Position numbers and translations under genes: made by a program
Part shown: positions 9,340 through 17,097 of the stretch, piece by piece
Position numbering within the stretch: the first letter of the stretch is position 1
Layout of the letters: every line of letters begins with the position of its first letter
The notes under the pieces: model-generated
What the model was told of the DNA's origin: nothing
What the model saw: the letters and a program-made list of their open reading frames with translations, nothing else
The model's database searches: none
From: Neisseria macacae ATCC 33926
GTDB taxonomy: Bacteria > Pseudomonadota > Gammaproteobacteria > Burkholderiales > Neisseriaceae
Reading direction: 5' to 3'
Assembly: GCF_022749495.1 (NCBI RefSeq)
Contig: NZ_CP094241.1
Location: forward strand, 744,001-808,000
DNA: 64,000 bases

Positions 9340-10677
9340 ATGGCAAAAAAATATTTCGGCACGGACGGCGTGCGCGGCGAAGTCGGTCAGTTCCCGATTA
9401 CTCCCGATTTCGTATTGAAACTCGGTTATGCGGCGGGGCAGGTGTTGGTGCAGCATGACGGCGGGCAGAAGCCGACCGTCCTTATCGGTAAAGACACGCG
9501 TATTTCCGGCTACATGCTTGAAGCCGCTCTGGTGGCGGGTTTTACCGCCGCGGGTGTCAACGTCATCCAAACCGGCCCGCTGCCTACGCCGGGCGTGGCT
9601 TATCTGACCCGTGCGCTGCGTTTGTCCGCCGGTGTGATGATTTCCGCGTCGCACAATGTGTATTCCGACAACGGCATCAAATTCTTTGCCGAAGGCGGCG
9701 TGAAACTGAGCGATGAAATCGAGTTGGAAATCGAAGCCAAAATTGATGAGGAAATGAAAACCCAGCCGTCCGCCCGTCTCGGACGCGCCCGCCGCATCAA
9801 CGGCGCGGACGACCGCTACATCGAATTCTGCAAATCCACCTTCCCCAGCCATTTGGATTTGCGCGGCCTGAAATTGGTGGTCGATACCGCGCATGGCGCA
9901 GGCTATGACGTTGCGCCCAAAGTGTTCCACGAACTCGGCGCGCAAGTCGTCAGCATCGGCGACGAACCGAACGGCTACAACATCAACGAAAAATGCGGCG
10001 CGACCCATCCTAAAGCCTTGCAGGCCGCCGTATTGCAAAACGAAGCCGACTACGGCATCGCTTTGGACGGCGACGGCGACCGCCTGATGATGGTCGACCG
10101 CAACGGCAAAGTGTACGACGGCGACAGCCTGATTTACGTCATCGCCAAAGCCCGTGCGCGCGAAGGCATCAACATCGGCGGCGTGGTCGGTACGGTCATG
10201 ACCAATATGGCGATGGAAATTGCCCTGAAAGAGCAGGGCGTCGATTTCTGCCGCGCCAAAGTCGGCGACCGCTATGTGTTGGAACAACTGAACCAACGCG
10301 GCTGGCTCATCGGCGGCGAAGCCAGCGGCCATATTTTGTGCATGGACAAACACAACACCGGCGACGGCATCATCTCCGCGCTGCAAGTTTTGGCGGCGCT
10401 GCAAATCCTGAACCAAGACCTCGCCACCGTTTGCGCCGATTGGCAGCCGTATCCGCAAACCATGATCAACGTGCGCATCCAAAAAGGTCAGAAATGGCAG
10501 GAAGCCTCGAAAGACGTATTGGCTGAAGTGGAAAAAGAACTCGAAGGCAAAGGCCGCGTTGTCTTGCGCGCATCGGGTACTGAGCCGGTCGTGCGCGTCA
10601 TGGTCGAAGCGCGTCAGGCGGACTGGGCGAAAAAAGGTGCGGAACGCATCGCGGCAGCCATCACCGGCAAGCAGTAA
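9340..10677 (+). CDS. glmM: Phosphoglucosamine mutase
   Basis: 445 aa. Interconverts glucosamine 6- and 1-phosphate for peptidoglycan and lipopolysaccharide precursors. Begins [16 protein letters not shown]; the active phosphoserine is S104 in ISASHN; the Mg loop DGDGDR is near residue 240 and the sugar-phosphate motif [12 protein letters not shown] is C-terminal. The frame is open back to 9289, but the ATG at 9340 has a ribosome site (CACGGAG) and matches the family start. A 511-codon antisense open frame covering it is a coding shadow. Confidence 0.97.
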   Translation: MAKKYFGTDGVRGEVGQFPITPDFVLKLGYAAGQVLVQHDGGQKPTVLIGKDTRISGYMLEAALVAGFTAAGVNVIQTGPLPTPGVAYLTRALRLSAGVMISASHNVYSDNGIKFFAEGGVKLSDEIELEIEAKIDEEMKTQPSARLGRARRINGADDRYIEFCKSTFPSHLDLRGLKLVVDTAHGAGYDVAPKVFHELGAQVVSIGDEPNGYNINEKCGATHPKALQAAVLQNEADYGIALDGDGDRLMMVDRNGKVYDGDSLIYVIAKARAREGINIGGVVGTVMTNMAMEIALKEQGVDFCRAKVGDRYVLEQLNQRGWLIGGEASGHILCMDKHNTGDGIISALQVLAALQILNQDLATVCADWQPYPQTMINVRIQKGQKWQEASKDVLAEVEKELEGKGRVVLRASGTEPVVRVMVEARQADWAKKGAERIAAAITGKQ

Positions 10678-10753
10678 TGCCGTCAAAAAATCAATCAGGT
10701 TTTTAGCAAACCTTTGAACTGCCGTCGTTTCCACGCAAGCGGGAACGGCGGTG

Positions 10754-10821
10754 CAGTGGATTAATTTTGAATCAGGGCAAGGCGGGTGAACGCCATGCCG
10801 GTTTAAGGTTAATCCACTGTG
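10754..10821. repeat. Short degenerate CREE
   Basis: CAGTGGATTAATTTTGAATCAGG at the left (AGTGGATTAATTTTGAATC is the recognisable part) and GGTTTAAGGTTAATCCACTG at the right enclose only about 25 bases of core. The ends are CREE-like but the element is about 68 bp, well under the common 107 or 157 bp classes. Confidence 0.75.
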
Positions 10822-10982
10822 TTTTTTAGGATTCAAGGTCGTCTGAAACACATCAACCAATATTGTTCACGCCTATTTTCATAACCTGCCTTGTTATTTC
10901 TTTCAGACGACCCTATCTTTGGTAAAATACAACATTCAGTTCAAATGAATTTCCCCTTCACATTACAACCGACGGATACGCC

Positions 10983-11666
10983 ATGTTTGCCTTTTTAGAA
11001 GCCCTTTTTTCCCATTACGGCTATGCAGCTGTGTTTTTCGTTTTGGTCATTTGCGGCTTTGGCGTACCGATTCCCGAAGATTTGACGCTGGTGACAGGCG
11101 GCGTGATTTCCGGCTTGGGGTACACCAATTCGCACTGGATGGTTGTCGTCGGTATGCTCGGCGTGTTGGCGGGCGACGGATTTATGTTTGTCGCCGGACG
11201 CGTGTGGGGGCAGAAAATTCTCAAGTTCAAACCCATTGCCCGCGTGATGACGCCAAAGCGTTACGCGCAGGTGCAGGAGAAATTCGACAAATACGGCAAC
11301 TGGGTATTGTTCGTCGCCCGCTTCCTGCCCGGTTTGCGTACCGCCGTTTTCGTGACCGCAGGCATCAGCCGCAAAGTTTCCTATACCCGCTTCATTCTGA
11401 TGGACGGGCTTGCCGCGTTGATTTCCGTGCCGGTTTGGATTTATTTGGGCGAATACGGCGCGCACAACATCGATTGGCTGATGGCAAAAATGCACAGCCT
11501 GCAATCCGGCATCTTTACTGTTTTGGGTATATTGGCAGTGGTGTTGGCTTGGTTTTGGTGGAAAAAACGCCAACGCCTCCAGTTCTACCGTACCAAATTG
11601 AGCGAAAAGCGGGCGCAGCGCAAAGCCGCCAAGGCAGCCAAAAAAGCCGCGCAAAGCGAACAATAA
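10983..11666 (+). CDS. DedA/VTT-family inner membrane protein
   Basis: 227 aa with about five hydrophobic segments. FGVPIPEDL (residues 26-34) and the FVARFLPGLRT motif at about 114-124, with its conserved Arg residues, identify the DedA (SNARE-associated, VTT) family. Members act as proton-dependent lipid carriers; some flip undecaprenyl phosphate or phosphatidylethanolamine. The C-terminal 35 residues are Lys/Ala/Gln-rich and predicted cytoplasmic. Which lipid this one moves cannot be read from sequence. Monocistronic, with a possible -10 TAAAAT at 10923. Confidence 0.9.
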   Translation: MFAFLEALFSHYGYAAVFFVLVICGFGVPIPEDLTLVTGGVISGLGYTNSHWMVVVGMLGVLAGDGFMFVAGRVWGQKILKFKPIARVMTPKRYAQVQEKFDKYGNWVLFVARFLPGLRTAVFVTAGISRKVSYTRFILMDGLAALISVPVWIYLGEYGAHNIDWLMAKMHSLQSGIFTVLGILAVVLAWFWWKKRQRLQFYRTKLSEKRAQRKAAKAAKKAAQSEQ

Positions 11667-11700
11667 AATCAAGCATCCTGACAAGGCTGCCGATATTCAA

Positions 11701-11807
11701 TATAGTGGATTAACTTTAAACCAGTACGGCGTTGCCTCGCCTTGCCGTACTATCTGTACTGTCTGCGGCTTCGTCGCCTTGTCCTGATTTAGATTTAATC
11801 CACTATA
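11701..11807. repeat. CREE, internally deleted form
   Basis: 107 bp. The TATAGTGGATTAA ends are intact, but the 50-bp internal segment with the IHF-site region is missing (CTCGCCTTGCCGTACTATC). Confidence 0.95.
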
Positions 11808-12056
11808 GTTTCCGTGTTTTTTATCCCCAAAGCGGTATCTTCTGCCTTGGCAATCCTCACCAAGCGTCCAAACTTGTTGAGGCGTCCGCCTTGAATCTCC
11901 CGCTTCGTGAATAAAAATCCACTTGGAAAATCAAATATCGGCAGTCTCAGGGTGCTTTTTCATTTCAAGGTTGTCTGAAAACCGTCTGCGTCGCCAAATT
12001 GCCAGCCTGTCCGAAATATAGTTAAATAAGCCGCATCATTATTTTCAGACGACCCG
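11808..12056. other. Intergenic, no gene seen
   Basis: Only a partial uptake sequence (AGGTTGTCTGAAAA near 11968) and a reverse one (12044-12055) abutting the ansA start are seen. Confidence 0.6.
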
Positions 12057-13058
12057 ATGATGTCCATGAAACAAAAAATCTTCGTCCTCTACACAGGCGG
12101 CACCATAGGCATGACCCAAAGCAGCGAAGGCCTGCGCCCCGATACCGCGCTTGTCAGCCAAGCCCTTTCCCCTTTTTCAGACGACCTCGACTTCGAGTGG
12201 CACGTCTGCAATCCTTTGATTGATTCCTCCTCCGTTACCCTGCAACACTGGCGCGACTGGCTGGACATCATCGCCGCCAAACTGCCTTTCTGCGACGGCA
12301 TCCTGATACTGCACGGCACAGACAGCATGGCCTACACCGCCAACCTCCTCGCGCTCGCCCTGCAAGGCTTGGGCAAACCCATCGTCCTGACCGGCTCCCA
12401 ATGGCCTTACGCCGCCGAAAACAGCGATGCCCCGCGCAACCTCTCCACCGCCGTCGCTGCCTTCAGCCTCAAGCTCAAACAAACCGTCATCGCCTTTGAC
12501 GGCAAACTTTATCCCGCCGTCGGCAGCAGCAAAGTCAGTACCGAAACCGCCGCAGGCTTCGACAATCCGCATTTCGGCGCTATCGCCGAATGGGACGAAA
12601 CCCAAGGCTGGCACAATATCTGTGTCCCGTCCCAAGACGCGGCGGATGTTTCAGACGACCTTGAAATCCGCTATCCCGATCCGCAGGCAAAAATCGCCGT
12701 CCGCACGCTTATTCCCGGCTTTGCCGTCCAAGAACTTGCGGACGGACTCGCACAGCTTCCCGCCCACGCCCTTATCCTTCAAAGCTACGGACACGGCAAC
12801 ACCCCCGCAGACGAAGGCTTCATCCGCGCCGTCCGAGACTTTACGCAGCAAGGCAAACTGCTGCTCAACATCAGCCAAGTCCGACAAGGCAGAACCGCCG
12901 CCGTTTACGCGCAAGGCAACGCGTTCCGCAATTCGGGCATTATTAACGGCGGCAAATGCAACCTCGAAACCGCCACCGCGCTCATGACCCTCGCCGTATC
13001 GCAAGGCTGGGGGGTGGAAGATGTTCACAAAGAATTGGTAAGACTAAAATTAGTGTGA
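12057..13058 (+). CDS. ansA: L-asparaginase, type I (cytoplasmic)
   Basis: 333 aa without a signal peptide, so the cytoplasmic low-affinity type. Hydrolyses asparagine to aspartate and ammonia. YTGGTIGM near residue 13 supplies the first catalytic Thr, and LHGTDSMAYTA near 85 supplies the second Thr-Asp pair. Two in-frame ATGs (12057 and 12066) could start it. Two reverse uptake sequences lie in frame (FSDDL and VSDDL). The tatD ATG lies 5 bases past the stop, so the two are probably one operon. Confidence 0.93.
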   Translation: MMSMKQKIFVLYTGGTIGMTQSSEGLRPDTALVSQALSPFSDDLDFEWHVCNPLIDSSSVTLQHWRDWLDIIAAKLPFCDGILILHGTDSMAYTANLLALALQGLGKPIVLTGSQWPYAAENSDAPRNLSTAVAAFSLKLKQTVIAFDGKLYPAVGSSKVSTETAAGFDNPHFGAIAEWDETQGWHNICVPSQDAADVSDDLEIRYPDPQAKIAVRTLIPGFAVQELADGLAQLPAHALILQSYGHGNTPADEGFIRAVRDFTQQGKLLLNISQVRQGRTAAVYAQGNAFRNSGIINGGKCNLETATALMTLAVSQGWGVEDVHKELVRLKLV

Positions 13059-13063
13059 AATCG

Positions 13064-13855
13064 ATGAACCTTACCGACACCCATTGCCACCTCGCCGATC
13101 CCGCCCTGCGCGAAAACCTGACGCACATCCTGACTGCCGCGCAGGAGGCAGGGGTAGGGCGGTTTATCGTTCCCGCGACCCGGCCGCAGGATTGGCAGGA
13201 CGTGGCGGATTTGGTGCAAAGGTCGTCTGAAAACCCGCTTTGGGACAACATCCATATCGCGCTCGGTATCCATCCTTGGTTTTCAGACGACGTTTCCGAA
13301 CCGGATTTCCAGCGTTTGGAACAAGCATTGAAAGCGCGTCTGACGGCATGGGTCGGCGAAATCGGCTTGGATTTTTACGACAAAACCCAAACGCCACCGC
13401 AGCGAGAACGGCAAATCCAAGTCTTCAGACACCAGCTTGCCATCGCACAAACCCTGCGCCGCCGCGTGATTATCCATAATCTCAAAGCCACCGCCGACAT
13501 TGCCGCCGCCGTCAGGAAGACAGGCTTTGCCCAAGGCGGGATTGTCCATGCGTTTTCAGGCAGCGCGGAAGAAGCGCGCGTGTTGACGAAACTGGGCTTC
13601 AAAATCGGCATCGGTTCGCTGTTGCTCAACCCGAACGCACGAAAAATACGCGAAACCCTCAAAACCTTGAATGACACCGATTTCGTCTTGGAAACCGACA
13701 GCCCGTTTATGCTGAAAAACGAAATCAACACGCCCGCCAACATCCGCCAAATCGCCGCCATCGCCGCTGAAATTCGCGACGTTACCATTGAAGAGATAGC
13801 CGAAGCGACCGAGCGGAATGTGGAAATGTTGCTGGCAGCAGAAAAGGTCGTCTGA
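13064..13855 (+). CDS. tatD: TatD-family metal-dependent DNase
   Basis: 264 aa from MNLTDTHCHLAD, with the HxH metal site at residues 7-9; GEIGLDFY, HNLKA, HAFSGS and ETDSP complete the metal ligands of the amidohydrolase barrel. TatD proteins are 3'-5' exonucleases or deoxyribonucleases in DNA repair. An in-frame uptake sequence encodes RSSE, and a second supplies the C-terminal Val-Val-stop. The open frame starting at 12956 lies inside ansA and is not used. Confidence 0.92.
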   Translation: MNLTDTHCHLADPALRENLTHILTAAQEAGVGRFIVPATRPQDWQDVADLVQRSSENPLWDNIHIALGIHPWFSDDVSEPDFQRLEQALKARLTAWVGEIGLDFYDKTQTPPQRERQIQVFRHQLAIAQTLRRRVIIHNLKATADIAAAVRKTGFAQGGIVHAFSGSAEEARVLTKLGFKIGIGSLLLNPNARKIRETLKTLNDTDFVLETDSPFMLKNEINTPANIRQIAAIAAEIRDVTIEEIAEATERNVEMLLAAEKVV

Positions 13856-13898
13856 AAACATTCCGTCTTATCGGAAGCATGTTTTCAGACGACCTTTG
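13842..13898 (+). terminator. Uptake-sequence terminator of ansA-tatD
   Basis: AAAGGTCGTCTGAAAACAT and ATGTTTTCAGACGACCTTT, a 19-bp stem. The left arm overlaps the last codons and stop of tatD. Confidence 0.85.
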
Positions 13899-13912
13899 GT
13901 CGTATGGGAAGC

Positions 13913-13962
13913 CATAGTGGTTTTGCACGCTGCTGTGGCTTTTTAAAGCTAATCCACTATAT
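13913..13962. repeat. Degenerate mini-CREE
   Basis: CATAGTGG at the left and TTTTTAAAGCTAATCCACTATA at the right (split: TTTTTAAAGC, TAATCCACTATA). A relic of about 50 bp with only the outer ends recognisable. Confidence 0.55.
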
Positions 13963-13988
13963 TTTTCAACAAAACAGCCGCAGCTTGG

Positions 13989-14741
13989 TCAATCCAGCCA
14001 TCTGAACGCGCGGCGCAGTTCGTCCGTGCCGCCGGTTTCGTAGCAGCGGCCGTGCGCCAGTATGATTTTTTCGGGCTGCCAGTCCAGCATCTGCTTCAGG
14101 CAGGCGCGGGCGGCGGTTTTGTCTTTGAAGGTGGCGCGCCAGTCGGCAGGGGCTTTGCCGTCGGGGTCGGCGATACCCGTCAGTTTCATCACGCCCGCCC
14201 AAAAGCGGCTGGGAAATTTGGCGGTTTCGAAGTTTTCAATCAAATCGGCCAGTATCAGGGTTCGACTCGCGCGGTGGAAAAACACGGTTTCCTCCATCGC
14301 TGCGCTGCCCGCAAACGGCATTTGCGCCAAATCGTCCGCCCATTGCGGCGGCGCGGCGGCACCGAGGTCGGCATCGAAACAAACGGCAATATGCTGCGAC
14401 GCCGCCCGCTCGCGCACGCCCGAACTTGCCCACGCAAGCGCCTGCGGATAATGCCGTTTCCACGCGGCGATGTGGGCGTAGTGGATTTTGTTGGGCGAAA
14501 CCAGATGGCGGACTTCGCCGAGCGCGTCGATTTGCCGCAGCAGTTCGGGCGCGGGTTCAACCGGCGAATGACACCACAACCCGCCGTCGTTCAGGCGCAC
14601 GACGGTCATGCGGGTACTGAACGGTACTTTGACGCCCAGCGGAAAATTCACGTGTATGACTTTTCCGTCGGCAATCCAGATGCCGTCTGAAAAAGGTTTC
14701 AGGGTATGGAGCGGGTGGTAGAGATGGATTTTGTCGGTCAT
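13989..14741 (-). CDS. DUF4336-family protein (metallo-beta-lactamase-like fold)
   Basis: 250 aa from the ATG at 14741; the open frame to 14804 extends past it without support. The opening LHTLKPFSDGIWIADG, then NKIHYAHIAAWKRHYPQALAWASSGV, and FHRASRTLILADLIENF match DUF4336 proteins, distant relatives of metallo-beta-lactamases that keep the fold but lose most metal ligands. Function unknown. It carries a meningococcal-type uptake sequence (ATGCCGTCTGAA, about 14681-14692), unlike most of the window, and lies just downstream of queC on the same strand, so it may be co-transcribed. Confidence 0.8.
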   Translation of the reverse strand: MTDKIHLYHPLHTLKPFSDGIWIADGKVIHVNFPLGVKVPFSTRMTVVRLNDGGLWCHSPVEPAPELLRQIDALGEVRHLVSPNKIHYAHIAAWKRHYPQALAWASSGVRERAASQHIAVCFDADLGAAAPPQWADDLAQMPFAGSAAMEETVFFHRASRTLILADLIENFETAKFPSRFWAGVMKLTGIADPDGKAPADWRATFKDKTAARACLKQMLDWQPEKIILAHGRCYETGGTDELRRAFRWLD

Positions 14742-14822
14742 GACGGCACTTACAGTTGTTCTCGGCTTATTATTCGACCGCCCTCTTGCCGCAGACGTTC
14801 CCACTCCAAACGGAATACGTTT

Positions 14823-15482
14823 TCAGACGGCCTTTTTACTTTCCAAATATTCCGTCAGCCCGCGCTCGCGCAACACGCAGCTTGGGCATTCGTGGCAGCC
14901 GCCGACGATGCCGTTGTAGCAGGTATGGGTCTGCTCGCGGATGTAGTCCAGCGCGCCCATTTCGTCTGCCAACGCCCAAGTTTGCGCTTTGGTCAGGTAC
15001 ATCAGCGGGGTGTGGATTTGGAAGGCGTAGTCCATCGCCAGATTGAGGGTAACGTTCATGGATTTGACGAACACGTCGCGGCAGTCGGGGTAGCCGGAGA
15101 AGTCGGTTTCGCACACGCCCGCGATGATGTGCCTGATGCCTTGTCCTTTGGCGTAGATGGCGGCGTAGAGCAGGAACAGGGCGTTGCGTCCGTCCACGAA
15201 GGTATTGGGCAGGCCGTCTGAAGCGGTTTCGATGGCGGCGGTGTCATCCATCAGGGCATTGTGCGTAATCTGCTGCATCAGGCTCAAGTCGAGTACGGTT
15301 TGTTTGACGCCCAAATCCTGCGCGATCCAGCGGGCGCGCTCCAGCTCGACGGCGTGGCGTTGTCCGTATTGGAAGGTGATGGCTTGGACGTTTTCGCGCC
15401 CGTAGGTCTGAATCGCCTGAATCAGGCAGGTGGTGGAGTCCTGGCCGCCGGAAAAGATGACCAAGGCTTGTTGGTTTTGCAT
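14823..15482 (-). CDS. queC: 7-cyano-7-deazaguanine (preQ0) synthase
   Basis: 219 aa. ATP-dependent conversion of 7-carboxy-7-deazaguanine to preQ0 for queuosine tRNA modification. The PP-loop [10 protein letters not shown] is at 10-19, and the zinc cluster Cx8CxxCxxC near 187-201 ([15 protein letters not shown]) is complete. The stop comes from a GGCCGTCTGA uptake sequence, giving Ala-Val-stop. Expression is almost certainly controlled by the preQ1 riboswitch in the leader. No other queuosine gene is in view. Confidence 0.97.
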   Translation of the reverse strand: MQNQQALVIFSGGQDSTTCLIQAIQTYGRENVQAITFQYGQRHAVELERARWIAQDLGVKQTVLDLSLMQQITHNALMDDTAAIETASDGLPNTFVDGRNALFLLYAAIYAKGQGIRHIIAGVCETDFSGYPDCRDVFVKSMNVTLNLAMDYAFQIHTPLMYLTKAQTWALADEMGALDYIREQTHTCYNGIVGGCHECPSCVLRERGLTEYLESKKAV

Positions 15483-15488
15483 GGTGAA

Positions 15489-15527
15489 TCCTAGTTTTGG
15501 TAACGCGGGAGGTTTGCGAACCGCGTG
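15489..15527 (-). promoter_or_regulatory. preQ1-I riboswitch in the queC leader
   Basis: Leftward the leader folds as P1 ACGCGG / CCGCGT enclosing TTCGCAAACCTC, followed by TTACCAAAACTAGGA. This is the class I preQ1 aptamer pattern: short P1, C-rich loop, A-rich tail. The loop CCT can pair with AGG of the tail, and that AGG is also the queC ribosome site five bases before the ATG. So ligand binding should hide the ribosome site and repress translation. Confidence 0.88.
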
Positions 15528-15543
15528 GTGGGAAAGTTGACGG

Positions 15544-15549
15544 ATTATA
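15544..15549 (-). promoter_or_regulatory. -10 element for queC
   Basis: TATAAT on the minus strand about 20 bases upstream of the riboswitch. A rightward TATAAT (15562-15567) with TTGACG (15537-15542) overlaps it and would serve the phosphatidyltransferase gene, so the two promoters are divergent and overlapping. Confidence 0.5.
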
Positions 15550-15601
15550 ACGGATTTCGTCTATAATCGCGGCACTTCGTTTATTTTCAGACGGCATAAT
15601 C

Positions 15602-16201
15602 ATGAGCATCTACGCCCTTAAACCCAAATTCCAAAACCTGCTGCGCCCGCTGGTGCGCCGGCTTTATCAGAAGGGGGTAACCGCCAATCAGGTTACGCTG
15701 GCAGCTTGCGCGGTGTCGGTCGCGGTCGGGCTGTTGCTGTCGCTCGGCGCGCAGGTTCCTGCCTTGTTTTGGCTGTTGCCCGTGTGGCTGTTTGTCCGCA
15801 TGGCGTTGAACGCGGTGGACGGAATGCTGGCACGCGAGTTCGGTCAGCAGTCGGCATTGGGCGGTTATCTGAACGAAATCACCGATGTCGCCGCCGATGC
15901 TGCGCTGTATCTGCCTTTCGCCTTTATCGCCCCGTTTGACGGCGCACAAATCGGCCTGTTTGTATGGCTTGCGGCGATGACCGAATTTTGCGGCGTGTTG
16001 GGGCAGGTGCATGGCAACGGTCGGCGTTATGACGGGCCCTTCGGCAAGAGCGACCGCGCGTTCTTTATCGGCGTACTGGCGGTGTGGTATGCGGTGGCGG
16101 GCAGCTTCCATGCGGTTTTCTACGTCGTCATGTGGCTGGCTTGCGCGGCATTGGTTTACACCTGCTATAAGCGCGTCGTCAAAGGCTTAAAGGTCGTCTG
16201 A
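15602..16201 (+). CDS. CDP-alcohol phosphatidyltransferase, YnbA-like
   Basis: 199 aa with about five hydrophobic segments. The CDP-alcohol phosphatidyltransferase motif lies at residues 70-95: spacing is canonical, but positions 1 and 3 are Asn instead of Asp (N70-AV-D73-G-ML-AR...G87-GYL-N91-EIT-D95). The segment LNEITDVAADAALYLPFA resembles the E. coli YnbA type more than PgsA or PssA. It would transfer a phosphatidyl group from CDP-diacylglycerol to an unknown alcohol. A CdsA paralogue and other ynb-like genes lie 4-12 kb away. An uptake sequence supplies the Val-Val-stop end. Confidence 0.82.
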   Translation: MSIYALKPKFQNLLRPLVRRLYQKGVTANQVTLAACAVSVAVGLLLSLGAQVPALFWLLPVWLFVRMALNAVDGMLAREFGQQSALGGYLNEITDVAADAALYLPFAFIAPFDGAQIGLFVWLAAMTEFCGVLGQVHGNGRRYDGPFGKSDRAFFIGVLAVWYAVAGSFHAVFYVVMWLACAALVYTCYKRVVKGLKVV

Positions 16202-16245
16202 AACCTATTTCCCATCTTATACTCACTTTATAAAACGAAAATATC

Positions 16246-16869
16246 ATGCAAAAAACTTCGCACACTATCCCCTTACTGCTCACGGTTTTTATTGCCGCAC
16301 TTATCGTCTGGTCGGGCATCAACCCGTCCGACCGCGCCGTTTGGTACGCCGAAATCATCCCTGTTTCCATCGTATTTATCGCGCTTGTCGCCACTTACCG
16401 CCTGTTCCGCTTTAGCAATCTGGCTTATGTATTCATGAGCTTCTGGCTGATTATGCACACCATCGGCGCACACTATACCTTCGCCGATGTCCCCTTCGAT
16501 TGGGCAAACCGCCTGCTTGCGCCGTTTTTAGGCGAAGGGCGCAACCATTTCGACCGCGTCGGACACTACATCATCGGTTTCTACGCCTATCCGATGGCGG
16601 AATGGCTGTTGCGCCGCAAACTCTGCCGACCCGTGCTTGCCCTGTTTTTCTCCTTGTTCTTCATCATGAGCGTGGCGGCGGCTTACGAAATCATCGAATG
16701 GCAGTATGCGGTGATTGACGGCGGCGAAGCGGGGTTGGAAGTGCTCGGTTCGCAAGGCGATATTTGGGACGCGCAAAAAGACATGCTCGCCGACACGCTG
16801 GGCGCGCTGACTTCGCTGGTGGTGTTTATGTTTACACGGCCGGACAAACGGTTGAACGCAAGCCGATAG
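16246..16869 (+). CDS. DUF2238 (YjdF-like) inner membrane protein
   Basis: 207 aa, about six transmembrane segments. HTIGAHYTFADVPFDW, RNHFDRVGHYIIGF and EIIEWQYAV...GSQGDIWDAQKDMLADTLGAL are the conserved DUF2238 blocks, with repeated His/Asp residues near the membrane faces. Function unknown. It follows the phosphatidyltransferase by 44 bases and is likely co-transcribed with it; a strong uptake-sequence terminator closes the pair. Confidence 0.87.
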   Translation: MQKTSHTIPLLLTVFIAALIVWSGINPSDRAVWYAEIIPVSIVFIALVATYRLFRFSNLAYVFMSFWLIMHTIGAHYTFADVPFDWANRLLAPFLGEGRNHFDRVGHYIIGFYAYPMAEWLLRRKLCRPVLALFFSLFFIMSVAAAYEIIEWQYAVIDGGEAGLEVLGSQGDIWDAQKDMLADTLGALTSLVVFMFTRPDKRLNASR

Positions 16870-16884
16870 CCCTTGGGCAATAGC

Positions 16885-16932
16885 AAAAAGGTCGTCTGAA
16901 ATCATGATTCGGTTTCAGACGACCTTTCTTTT
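16885..16932 (+). terminator. Uptake-sequence terminator
   Basis: AAAAAGGTCGTCTGAAA and TTTCAGACGACCTTTCTTTT around 12 bases; closes the phosphatidyltransferase-DUF2238 unit. Confidence 0.85.
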
Positions 16933-16992
16933 GCAGCTGCTTCCCAGTCCGCGGCTTTCGATTTGTCCTTTCGCGGAAGGATACCAATCAAA

Positions 16993-17022
16993 ACGAGGCA
17001 ATGCCGTATCGGTTTGGATGGA
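16993..17022. repeat. Possible CREE relic
   Basis: AAACGAGGCAATGCCGTATCGGTTT resembles the CREE right flank GGCGAGGCAACGCCGTAC-TGGTTT (matching core CGAGGCAAtGCCGTA). No terminal repeat remains. Confidence 0.35.
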
Positions 17023-17038
17023 GCAGTCATTCGTCGGT

Positions 17039-17085
17039 AAAAAGGTCGTCTGAAACCTTAAACCTCCGTTTCAGACGACCTTTGA
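17039..17085 (-). terminator. Uptake-sequence terminator of the DUF5706-DUF3616 gene
   Basis: Read leftward, AAAGGTCGTCTGAAAC...GTTTCAGACGACCTTTTT with a T5 tail, 13 bases past the stop. Confidence 0.85.
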
Positions 17086-17097
17086 TCAGCTTTAAAA

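Noticed and set aside
9325..10860. 511-codon open frame antisense to glmM
   Set aside because: It mirrors glmM in a GC-rich, codon-biased gene; the product is Val/Ala/His/Asp-rich without any domain.
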